DNA of 54,187 nucleotides from a virus. Below, in pieces: positions 26,690-34,050 of this stretch; position 1 is the stretch's first letter; every line of letters starts with the position of its first letter. Location of the stretch: positions 1 through 54,187 of the IMG/VR virus record IMGVR_UViG_3300009425_003086; one strand, written 5' to 3'. A model generated the notes under the pieces. That model did not search any database, was not told where the DNA came from, and saw only the letters and a list, made by a program, of their open reading frames with translations. A program made the translations under genes and the position numbers.

Positions 26690-28307
26690 CGTAGCAATAT
26701 ACGGATCCCATAATGCAACCGTAGCAGTGGAGGTTGATGGAGAAATCAAACTTGTTTTAGAGTTAGAAAGACTCATAAATGAAAAGAACCAAGGACTTGC
26801 CCAATATAACACCTATAAACCAGATGATATACTCTGGTATAGTAAATACTTAGCACAGTATATTTGTAAAAAGTTTAATGTTAAACAATTTGACCATTGT
26901 TTCCATCAACAAACAGAGGTAGTTATAGATGAAATTAAACATAGGTTATTCGAAGATTTTCCTGCTAAACATTACATAGAAGGTAAACACCATCATTCAC
27001 ATGCTTCTGGAGGACTGTACCAATCTCCATATAATAAAGCATTAATTTTTTCTTTTGATGGAGGAGGTAATGATGGCTTTTTTAACATATACCTTGGCAA
27101 GAAAGGTAAAGAATTAAGTTTATTAGAATGTATAACCCATCCTAGAAGTGAATCACCTCATGAATATTTAGATTTAGGTCTACCTTATATGCTGTTTGGT
27201 CACTATTTAGCGGAAATAAAACAAGAAGTAGATATCTCAGCAGGTAACCTTGTATACCCAGGCAAGATGATGGGTTTAGCTTCATATGGGGATATTAGAG
27301 AAGAGTGGTTACCCCCTCTAACAAATTTTCTACTAACTCAAATGTCTGGACAAACACATATGGAACCACTCTCAATATTGGGTGAAGAAATAGGTTTAGT
27401 ATTTCATAAAGATAGTAGAATTGGAGGAAAAACAGGACAAGATTTAGCAGCATCTATTCAGAAAGCATGGGAAGAAGTATTCTTATCTTATGCTATACCT
27501 TATATGGAAAAATGGCCGGACTATCCAATTATCTTAACTGGGGGATGTGCTTTAAATATTATTTTAAATACAAGAATAAAAGAAGAATTTAAAAAAGAAG
27601 TATTTGTAGGTCCTAATCCTAATGATTGCGGATTAGCAGCAGGAATGTTACTAAGCAACATAAGACCTTTAGAACCTGTCGACTTAACTTATTCCGGAAC
27701 AAAATTATTAGATTTAGATGTACTTTCTGAATATGCACACAATACTCATTTTAGTACAACTTCTTTTCTAGATTTAGATGTATTAGTAAAAGATATACAG
27801 GCTGGTAAAATAGTAGGTGTAGCAAGAGGAAGAGGTGAACATGGACCAAGAGCTTTAGGGAATAGAAGTATTATATGTGATCCAACAGTAGCTAATATGA
27901 AAAACATACTTAACAAGAAAGTTAAAGGTAGAGAATACTTCAGACCCTTTGCACCAGTAGTAAGACTAGAAGATGTTGGTAAGTATTTTGAATTTGAAGG
28001 AGAAGCAAGATGGATGTCTTTTTGTCCAAAAGTTAGAGAGGAATATCGAGACAAACTAAAAGCAATTACACATATTGACGGAACAGCACGAGTACAGACA
28101 GTAACTTCCGCACAAAATCCATGGTTATATGAACTATTAACTAAGATGGATGAAAAAACTGGGATAGGGGTACTATTAAACACATCTTTTAATGTAGCCG
28201 GTAAACCAATACTAAGTACTGCAAGAGATGCCTTCAAAATCTTCCATCAAAAAGAAATGGACGTACTGGTAATAGAAGATAATTATTTTAAAAAACGCAC
28301 TTTGTAA
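26682..28307 (+). CDS. Carbamoyltransferase (NodU/CmcH/TobZ family), copy 1
   Basis: 541 residues with both family domains. The N-terminal ASKHA-type domain has GSHNATVAV, the metal-binding HHHSHASGG and the nucleotide-binding FSFDGGGNDG. The YrdC-like C-terminal domain has GEHGPRALGNRSI, REYFRPFAPVV and LLNTSFNVAGKPI. Family members use carbamoyl phosphate and ATP to make carbamoyl-adenylate and pass the carbamoyl group to a hydroxyl of a sugar or other small molecule. It sits just after two GlcNAc-type transferases, which suggests that a sugar is the target. A second family member is at 34047. Confidence 0.88.
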   Translation: MINVAIYGSHNATVAVEVDGEIKLVLELERLINEKNQGLAQYNTYKPDDILWYSKYLAQYICKKFNVKQFDHCFHQQTEVVIDEIKHRLFEDFPAKHYIEGKHHHSHASGGLYQSPYNKALIFSFDGGGNDGFFNIYLGKKGKELSLLECITHPRSESPHEYLDLGLPYMLFGHYLAEIKQEVDISAGNLVYPGKMMGLASYGDIREEWLPPLTNFLLTQMSGQTHMEPLSILGEEIGLVFHKDSRIGGKTGQDLAASIQKAWEEVFLSYAIPYMEKWPDYPIILTGGCALNIILNTRIKEEFKKEVFVGPNPNDCGLAAGMLLSNIRPLEPVDLTYSGTKLLDLDVLSEYAHNTHFSTTSFLDLDVLVKDIQAGKIVGVARGRGEHGPRALGNRSIICDPTVANMKNILNKKVKGREYFRPFAPVVRLEDVGKYFEFEGEARWMSFCPKVREEYRDKLKAITHIDGTARVQTVTSAQNPWLYELLTKMDEKTGIGVLLNTSFNVAGKPILSTARDAFKIFHQKEMDVLVIEDNYFKKRTL

Positions 28308-28320
28308 AAAGAACTAAAAG

Positions 28321-30033
28321 ATGAGTAAATCAAACGTAACAATAGTATCCGGCTTATGGGATTTAGGTCGCGAAGATAGAGGCTTCCAGGAAGTGTATAT
28401 TCCAAGATTTAAAGAATTTCTACAAACAGACGCTAATCTAATACTATTCCTACCAGAAGAGTTACATGAAATGGTGTGGGAATGTAGGGAAAAGAAAAAC
28501 ACTAGGGTAGTTACTTGTGGGTTAGAACAAGGCATAAAGAGTAATTACTTTGCACCACACTGGGATAATGCTCAAGGCATTAGAAATAGTGAAGACTGGA
28601 GAAATTTAACTGGAACAGGTGGGTGGTTACAAGGATCCCCACAGTTAAAGTATGAATACTACAATCCAATAGTAATGTCTAAGATGTTTATGTTACATGA
28701 TGCATCTATATACAATGACTTTAATACAGAATTCTTTTTCTGGGTAGATGCTGGCCTCACGATGACGGTAGATCAAAGATTATTAAATAGAGCAGATATT
28801 ATAGAGAAGTTCGCCGATTACGCTAATCCATTCTTATTTTTATCTTTTCCGTATGAGAATCAAGATGAATTTCATGGATTTAAAGCAGATGCATTAAAAG
28901 CACATTGTAGAACCTTACCAACATACTGTTGTAGAGGTGGTTTTTTCGGAGGTCATAAAACACAAATTACAGAAGCTAACGCAATGTATTACGGGCTACT
29001 AAACAATACCTTAGAATCGGGGTATATGGGGACTGAAGAGACTATATTCACTATAATGGCTCATGCACAACCTCAGACCTATAGAAGATACATGTTAGAC
29101 CCAAGTGGTCATATCTATAAGTTTTATAACAGTCTAGAAAAAGGTGATATAGAATTAGAGGAAGTAGATGTTAAATTTGCAGAAGATCAAAGGATAGTTA
29201 CTGAAAAAGAAGTTGAAGAGACTAAGACTAACCTATATATGTTGACATTCAATTTTCCAAAGCAAATACTTCATACTATAGAGACTATGAAAGAAGCCTC
29301 AGAATGGTTAGAAAAACCTAATCTATTCTTACTAGACAATTCTACTGACAAAGAAGCAAAAAAGAAAAATATAGAGATATGTAAACAGTACAATTTTGAA
29401 TATATTGATTTAGAAAAAAATACAGGAATCTGTGGTGGAAGACAAGCAGCTGCAGAACACTTTGATAAATCAGGCGCCGATTTTATGTTCTTCTTTGAAG
29501 ACGATATGACAGTAAATCCACCAGATAAAGAGGGAATGGTGTGTAGAAATGGCTTTAATAGGTATATACATGGTTTATATAGGAAATTACATAGGATAAT
29601 GTTATTAGAAAAGTTTGATTTCCTAAAATTATCATTTACAGAGGTGTATATGGATAATAACAAACAATGTGCATGGTATAATGTCCCACAAAACATAAGA
29701 ACCAGAGATTACCCACATTATGATCAATTACCGGTAAATGGTCTGGATAGAAATTCTCCAAATACTAAATTTGACGAAATAAGGATGTTAGATGGAGTCT
29801 CCTATATTACTGGAGATGTGTATTACGCTAACTGGCCTCAAATCGTTAGCAAAGCCGGTAATAAAAAAATGTTTATAGACACGAAGTATGATCACCCTTA
29901 CGAACAGACATGGATGTCTCATATATACCAACAAGAGAAAGAAGGTAATATTAAATCCGCTGTACTACTAGCATCACCTATTTGGCATGACAGAATACAG
30001 TATTATAAACCAGAAGAAAGACGAGAAAACTAG
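28321..30033 (+). CDS. Two-domain glycosyltransferase: HtrL/YibB-like plus GT2-like
   Basis: 570 residues. The first half (about 1-290) has VTIVSGLWDLGR, FLPEEL and FFFWVDAGL followed by GGFFGGH, the pattern of the HtrL/YibB protein family. The second half (about 300-560) is a GT-A domain with LYMLTFNFPKQ, FLLDNST, GICGGRQAA and FFEDDMT (DxD). Two transferase-like domains in one chain suggest sequential sugar additions. It follows the carbamoyltransferase by 13 nt. The acceptor is unknown. Confidence 0.7.
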   Translation: MSKSNVTIVSGLWDLGREDRGFQEVYIPRFKEFLQTDANLILFLPEELHEMVWECREKKNTRVVTCGLEQGIKSNYFAPHWDNAQGIRNSEDWRNLTGTGGWLQGSPQLKYEYYNPIVMSKMFMLHDASIYNDFNTEFFFWVDAGLTMTVDQRLLNRADIIEKFADYANPFLFLSFPYENQDEFHGFKADALKAHCRTLPTYCCRGGFFGGHKTQITEANAMYYGLLNNTLESGYMGTEETIFTIMAHAQPQTYRRYMLDPSGHIYKFYNSLEKGDIELEEVDVKFAEDQRIVTEKEVEETKTNLYMLTFNFPKQILHTIETMKEASEWLEKPNLFLLDNSTDKEAKKKNIEICKQYNFEYIDLEKNTGICGGRQAAAEHFDKSGADFMFFFEDDMTVNPPDKEGMVCRNGFNRYIHGLYRKLHRIMLLEKFDFLKLSFTEVYMDNNKQCAWYNVPQNIRTRDYPHYDQLPVNGLDRNSPNTKFDEIRMLDGVSYITGDVYYANWPQIVSKAGNKKMFIDTKYDHPYEQTWMSHIYQQEKEGNIKSAVLLASPIWHDRIQYYKPEERREN

Positions 30034-30039
30034 TAAAAT

Positions 30040-30071
30040 AGTTGGAATTCTAATAAATAATCACTATATTA
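30040..30071 (+). promoter_or_regulatory. Host-type promoter TTG-N20-TATATT (thioredoxin)
   Basis: TTG at 30042-30044 and TATATT from 30065, spaced by 20 bases. The ATG lies only 13 nt after the TATATT start, so the transcript may be leaderless. Confidence 0.6.
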
Positions 30072-30077
30072 TATAAT

Positions 30078-30332
30078 ATGAAGAGAGTACTAAGATTCAC
30101 AGCAGAATGGTGCGGACCATGTAAAGGTTACGCTCCTATATTTGAAGCAGTAGAAGATGCAGGAGTAGAAGGAGTAGAATTTATGACTATTAATATAGAT
30201 AACGATACTACAGGAGCAGCAGCAGAGTACGGTATTAAAAGTGTACCTTGTACCATAGTAGATAACGGAGGAGATATTAAAAGACATATAGGTGTTATGT
30301 CTGAAGTACAATTAATCAATTTTATCAATTAA
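30078..30332 (+). CDS. Thioredoxin
   Basis: 84 residues, shorter than the usual 105-110. The active site WCGPC and the cis-proline segment VPCTIV are intact, and the C-terminal helix is short. It can reduce the phage ribonucleotide reductase tail (CxxC in NrdA) or other disulfides. It has its own promoter and a very short leader. T4 carries a comparable small redoxin (NrdC). Confidence 0.88.
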   Translation: MKRVLRFTAEWCGPCKGYAPIFEAVEDAGVEGVEFMTINIDNDTTGAAAEYGIKSVPCTIVDNGGDIKRHIGVMSEVQLINFIN

Positions 30333-30346
30333 AACCAAAATAAGTT

Positions 30347-30649
30347 ATGTTAAGAAACCCAGATTCATTACCGGTAGGGGATACAGTTATTTCAGATCCA
30401 GCAATGGAACCTTACTTTATTACTCGTTCTCAAAATCACGAATACACAGTATTTGAAAAAGTAATTAAAGGAGATAATGATACTCCCTACCTAAGAACAG
30501 TTTGTTACCCTTCGAAATTTAGAAGAGCTTTAAAAGTAATTATGAAAGAACTATTGGACTTTAAAGGTCAAACTAAATTTAATTCCTTAGAAGAATACTT
30601 TAAGAAATGGGAAAAAATCAATGCTAAATTAGATAGTCTAACAATTTAA
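30347..30649 (+). CDS. Small protein of unknown function
   Basis: 100 residues. DPAMEPYFITRSQN starts a beta-rich half, YLRTVCYPSKFRRAL follows, and the end is a charged helix (EEYFKKWEKINAKL). The layout of a short sheet and then a helix recalls small phage proteins of DUF5405 type, but this is a weak resemblance. It lies between thioredoxin and queC with short gaps. Confidence 0.55.
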   Translation: MLRNPDSLPVGDTVISDPAMEPYFITRSQNHEYTVFEKVIKGDNDTPYLRTVCYPSKFRRALKVIMKELLDFKGQTKFNSLEEYFKKWEKINAKLDSLTI

Positions 30650-30699
30650 AACGTCCGCCTATACGTTACTAATACCTGGCAAATTAAAAATAAAAAATC

Positions 30700-31515
30700 A
30701 TGGCAAAACATGTAGTTGTAAGTCTTAGTGGAGGGATGGACTCCTCAACATTACTATTAAGAGCATTAAAAGAGTACGATACAGTAACAGGTATCTCATT
30801 TGATTATGGTCAAAAGCATAGGGTAGAGCTACAAAGAGCACAATCATTAATTAATTATCTAGCAGATAATAATCATAAAGTAAAATATCGACAAATTAAA
30901 TTAGACGGTTTAGCAGATTTAATAGACTCAGCTTTAGTGGAAGGAGGAGATGACGTACCGGAAGGACATTATGAAAATGATAATATGAAAGAAACTGTTG
31001 TACCTAACAGGAATAAAATGTTTGCTTCAATTACTCAAGCAGTAGCATTATCAGTCGCAAATAGAACAGGAGAAATTTGTGATATTGCTTTAGGAATTCA
31101 TGCTGGAGATCATGCAGTTTATCCTGATTGTAGACAAGAATTTAGAGATGCAGATGATGCAGCTTTTAGAATTGGTAATTGGGAAGCTGATAAAGTAGGG
31201 TATTTTACACCTTACCTTGATACTGATAAATTAGGTATTCTTAAAGATGGTGAATATTTAGTTAAATGGTTAGGGTTAGATTTTGATGAAGTTTATAAGA
31301 GAACTAATACTTCTTACAAACCTTACCCTTCTGGTAATAGTGACTATAAGTCTGCTAGTAGTGTAGAACGTATTGAAGCATTCATAGTTTTGGATCGTAA
31401 TGATCCCGTACAATATGAAGACGAAACCGGACCAGTCGATTACAGTATTGCGAAAAACCATGTTAAAGAAATCTTAGAAAATCACACTCTTACAGCAGAC
31501 TTAGGAAGAGATTAA
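30700..31515 (+). CDS. queC: 7-cyano-7-deazaguanine (preQ0) synthase, QueC-like, zinc cysteines replaced
   Basis: 271 residues. The ATP pyrophosphatase loop SGGMDSS (10-16), FDYGQKH, VPNRNKMF and ALGIHAGDHAVYPDCR are typical of QueC, which converts 7-carboxy-7-deazaguanine to preQ0 with ATP and ammonia. Canonical QueC ends with a four-cysteine zinc site (TxxCY...CGxCxxCxxR). Here the matching segment (residues 202-224) reads TNTSY, then PSGNS and SASSVER, with Ser at or near each Cys position and no Cys at all. Other pathway genes lie at 35894-43001. It is separated from them by the sulfation genes. Confidence 0.88.
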   Translation: MAKHVVVSLSGGMDSSTLLLRALKEYDTVTGISFDYGQKHRVELQRAQSLINYLADNNHKVKYRQIKLDGLADLIDSALVEGGDDVPEGHYENDNMKETVVPNRNKMFASITQAVALSVANRTGEICDIALGIHAGDHAVYPDCRQEFRDADDAAFRIGNWEADKVGYFTPYLDTDKLGILKDGEYLVKWLGLDFDEVYKRTNTSYKPYPSGNSDYKSASSVERIEAFIVLDRNDPVQYEDETGPVDYSIAKNHVKEILENHTLTADLGRD

Positions 31516-31522
31516 CTAATAT

Positions 31523-32197
31523 ATGGAACACTTGTCTGAGAAGGTAGTATTTACATCAGAAGAATGTAGAAAGATATTAATTATTGCAACACCAAGATCG
31601 AGCTCTACAACATTAGCAAGAGAGTTAGGGAAGGTAATAAATGGTAAAGTAATATACGAACCATACAATAACTATCACCCGGTCTCATCTGCAATTAAAT
31701 TCGACTCAAGTGTGTTACCGGATAGAGTAGTAGTGAAGACAATGATTCACCACAGTCTTAAAGGAGTGGATAGATACGGTAAGACGTTAAATGATAGAAT
31801 GCAGAGCACCTTTTCTTTCTATCTGGAAGAAATAAAAAAATATGATAGGGTAATCTTACTTAGTAGAAAAGATATAAAAGGTGCATATGAAAGTTACAAG
31901 TATCATTTAGATACAAAACCACTAGGAAGATGGCACTCTCCTTACATGTATGAAAAAACAAATTTCGATGTTAGGGTTTATAATGAATTCTTAAAATGGA
32001 ATAGCGCTATAATAGAATTCTCATTAGAAACTGGAATAGAGATAAACTGGTATGAAGACCTATATAGCGGAGACCTAAAGGAATTTAAAGAAGTAGTAGA
32101 TCCCTGGAATTTAGGAGAGAGCTCTACTTCTATTTATAAGAAATTAACAAGTACAAAAAAATATAGGATCACTAATCAAAAAAATACATTAATATGA
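31523..32197 (+). CDS. Sulfotransferase-like protein, copy 1
   Basis: 224 residues. The N-terminal P-loop-like ATPRSSSTTLARELG (about 22-36) matches the 5'-phosphosulfate-binding loop of PAPS-dependent sulfotransferases. VILLSRKDIKGAYES (about 110-124) matches the 3'-phosphate-binding segment (Arg and Ser). It overlaps the APS kinase gene, which makes the PAPS donor, by 4 nt. The acceptor is unknown. Confidence 0.72.
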   Translation: MEHLSEKVVFTSEECRKILIIATPRSSSTTLARELGKVINGKVIYEPYNNYHPVSSAIKFDSSVLPDRVVVKTMIHHSLKGVDRYGKTLNDRMQSTFSFYLEEIKKYDRVILLSRKDIKGAYESYKYHLDTKPLGRWHSPYMYEKTNFDVRVYNEFLKWNSAIIEFSLETGIEINWYEDLYSGDLKEFKEVVDPWNLGESSTSIYKKLTSTKKYRITNQKNTLI

Positions 32198-32643
32198 TAT
32201 ATTGGTTTACAGGTCAACCCGCTCATGGTAAAACAGTACTAGCAAATTTGCTTAAAGAGCACTTAGAAAAGAATAAACTTTTTACATATAAATGCCTCAG
32301 AGTAGACGGCGATGATATGAGGGAGTTATTCTCTAATAAAGACTATTCAATTAAAGGACGAGTGGAAAATGTGGGGACAGCACAACGTATTGCTCACTAC
32401 CTTCATAACCAAGGAGAGGATGTTATTGTATCGTTAGTAGCACCCTATATTGATCAAAGAGAAGATTTTAAAAAACTATTAGGAGATAATATTAAAGAGA
32501 TTTATGTTCATACAACACAACGTAGAGAACGTGATCATTTTAAGGCTATAGCGTATTCAGCCCCTAAAGAGAACTTTATCGATATAGACACAACAGTGGA
32601 TACTCCCAACGAATCTTTTGAAAAAATACTCAAACAGATATAA
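32194..32643 (+). CDS. cysC: Adenylylsulfate (APS) kinase
   Basis: 149 residues. The P-loop is GQPAHGKT (7-14). RVDGDDMRELF, YSIKGRVENV and the QGEDVIVSLVAPY strand with QRE are signatures of CysC. It phosphorylates adenosine 5'-phosphosulfate to PAPS, the donor for sulfotransferases. The protein is somewhat shorter than bacterial CysC (about 200). No ATP sulfurylase is visible in the window, so APS would come from the host or another phage gene. It overlaps its neighbours on both sides (ATGA and TAATG). Confidence 0.88.
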   Translation: MIYWFTGQPAHGKTVLANLLKEHLEKNKLFTYKCLRVDGDDMRELFSNKDYSIKGRVENVGTAQRIAHYLHNQGEDVIVSLVAPYIDQREDFKKLLGDNIKEIYVHTTQRRERDHFKAIAYSAPKENFIDIDTTVDTPNESFEKILKQI

Positions 32644-32981
32644 TGGACAAGAAAGAAACATATTTCTGTGATATCGATGGAACTATCTTTAAATACAGAA
32701 AATTTGAAACTTATTTAGAATCAGAAGTTGAAGTAATAGAGTCTATGAAAGCTTATCTTATAGAAAAGAAAGCTCAAGGTCATATGATTATATTAACAAC
32801 AGCCAGACCCTGGGATATGGAATTACATACACAGTGGGAACTAAGTACAAACAGTATACCTTATGATAGGTTAGTTATGGGTATAGAAAGAGGTCCTAGA
32901 TATCTTATAAACGATATGGACCCTAAAAAACCAGGAGAAAGAGCAATATCAATTAATCTAATTAGAAACAAAGGAATATGA
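32643..32981 (+). CDS. HAD-superfamily phosphatase-like protein
   Basis: 112 residues. Motif I is FCDIDGTI (D10, D12), motif II is ILTTAR, and a late LINDMD segment could hold the metal-binding acidic pair. The short length without a cap domain fits small phage HAD phosphatases. It is embedded between APS kinase and a nucleotidyltransferase with overlapping starts, so it likely acts in the same small-molecule route. Hydrolysis of a phosphorylated intermediate is plausible but not shown. Confidence 0.75.
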   Translation: MDKKETYFCDIDGTIFKYRKFETYLESEVEVIESMKAYLIEKKAQGHMIILTTARPWDMELHTQWELSTNSIPYDRLVMGIERGPRYLINDMDPKKPGERAISINLIRNKGI

Positions 32982-33331
32982 GTAAATTCAGCTTATTTAT
33001 TGGAAGGTGGCAACCATGGCATGCAGGTCATAGATGGTTAATTGACCAGAGACTAAAAGAAGGTAAGAATGTATGGTTAGCAATTAGAGATATAGAACCT
33101 AATGAAAACCAACCTTGGACACCTCACGAAATACTAATGAATATATCAGAAGAACTAAAAGACTTAATATCAGAAGGAAGAGTAAAGATTACAATTATTC
33201 CTGATATTGAATCTATTAATTACGGAAGAGGAGTTGGATATGATATTATTGAGCATGTACCGCCCACAGAAATAAAAGAAGTATCAGCAACAAAGATTAG
33301 AGCTAAATTAAGAAAAGAAGGGAAATTGTGA
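32978..33331 (+). CDS. HxGH-type nucleotidyltransferase (NMN adenylyltransferase/cytidylyltransferase superfamily)
   Basis: 117 residues. GRWQPWHAGHRWL (10-22) contains the HxGH nucleotide-binding motif, and VSATKIRAKL near the C-terminus matches the ISxTxIR motif. GRWQP-x-H-x-GH is closest to the NadM/NadR type of NMN adenylyltransferase, but substrate choice cannot be read from sequence. It is translationally coupled to the HAD gene (ATGA) and to the second sulfotransferase gene. Confidence 0.72.
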   Translation: MSKFSLFIGRWQPWHAGHRWLIDQRLKEGKNVWLAIRDIEPNENQPWTPHEILMNISEELKDLISEGRVKITIIPDIESINYGRGVGYDIIEHVPPTEIKEVSATKIRAKLRKEGKL

Positions 33332-33840
33332 AATACCTAATAGCCACTGCAAGATCAGGATCAACTAACCTACAAAAATATTTAGGGAAGATAATGCCAT
33401 TAGAGCAAGTACAAAAAGCCCTAATACACAGAGTTCCTGAAAGGTATGGTTCTATGTTTGAGTATGCTGATAATTTACTAACTCATTTTCCAAACAGTTT
33501 TTTACTAGATAGAAGAGATAAACAGTTACAAGCAGAATCACTTTGTTTTAGAAAAATCAAATATGGAGATGCTTTTAAACACTACCACCATCAAGAATAT
33601 TACGATACTTTAAATGATGATTATATTTCTAATGCAATAATTAATTTCGAAGAGCAATCTAAGGTTATTAAAGAGATTAGTTTGAAATATAAAATTAATA
33701 TCTTATATTACGAAGACATCTTTAAGAATATAGAAAAAGTGCAAGAATTAGGTATTTATCATAAAAGACTCTATAATGAGTTTTTAGACCCTAAACATAA
33801 GTCACGGTTAATAAATCAAACACCAAAAACAATAGTATAA
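33328..33840 (+). CDS. Sulfotransferase-like protein, copy 2
   Basis: 170 residues starting with GTG inside the upstream stop region; no ATG fits the family N-terminus. KYLIATARSGSTNL (2-15) is the PAPS 5'-phosphosulfate loop, and FLLDRRDKQLQAES (about 58-71) is the 3'-phosphate segment. YYEDIF later in the protein matches IxYEDL of bacterial sulfotransferases. It is shorter than copy 1. Two transferases around one APS kinase suggest two sulfated sites or products. Confidence 0.65.
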   Translation: MKYLIATARSGSTNLQKYLGKIMPLEQVQKALIHRVPERYGSMFEYADNLLTHFPNSFLLDRRDKQLQAESLCFRKIKYGDAFKHYHHQEYYDTLNDDYISNAIINFEEQSKVIKEISLKYKINILYYEDIFKNIEKVQELGIYHKRLYNEFLDPKHKSRLINQTPKTIV

Positions 33841-34050
33841 ATGGTCGGTTACAGAAGACATATAGCAAAGACAGTATCATGGAGAATAATTGGTACATTA
33901 GATACAATAGTACTATCAGGATTAATAACAGGATCATGGACAACAGGGTTAACAATAGGAGGAATTGAAGTTATAACCAAAATGGTTTTATACTTTGCAC
34001 ATGAAAGAGCATGGTACCGCTTCAGTAAATTTGGAATAAAGAAGAAATGA
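33841..34050 (+). CDS. DUF2061-family small membrane protein
   Basis: 69 residues. HIAKTVSWRIIGTLDT, then a hydrophobic span, GIEVITKMVLYFAHERAW and a basic end match the DUF2061 family of two-helix membrane proteins. DUF2061 genes occur beside cysC/cysD/cysN in sulfate-assimilation loci of Bacteroidota (from general knowledge). Its place after APS kinase and sulfotransferases fits that link. It starts directly after the sulfotransferase stop and overlaps the carbamoyltransferase by 4 nt. Confidence 0.8.
   Translation: MVGYRRHIAKTVSWRIIGTLDTIVLSGLITGSWTTGLTIGGIEVITKMVLYFAHERAWYRFSKFGIKKK

Noticed and set aside
31523-33840. Reading the two sulfotransferase-like genes as generic P-loop kinases
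   Set aside because: The loops (PRSSSTT, ARSGSTN) lack the GxxxxGK pattern and each is followed by the R-x-D/S segment typical of PAPS binding; APS kinase between them supports sulfotransferase.
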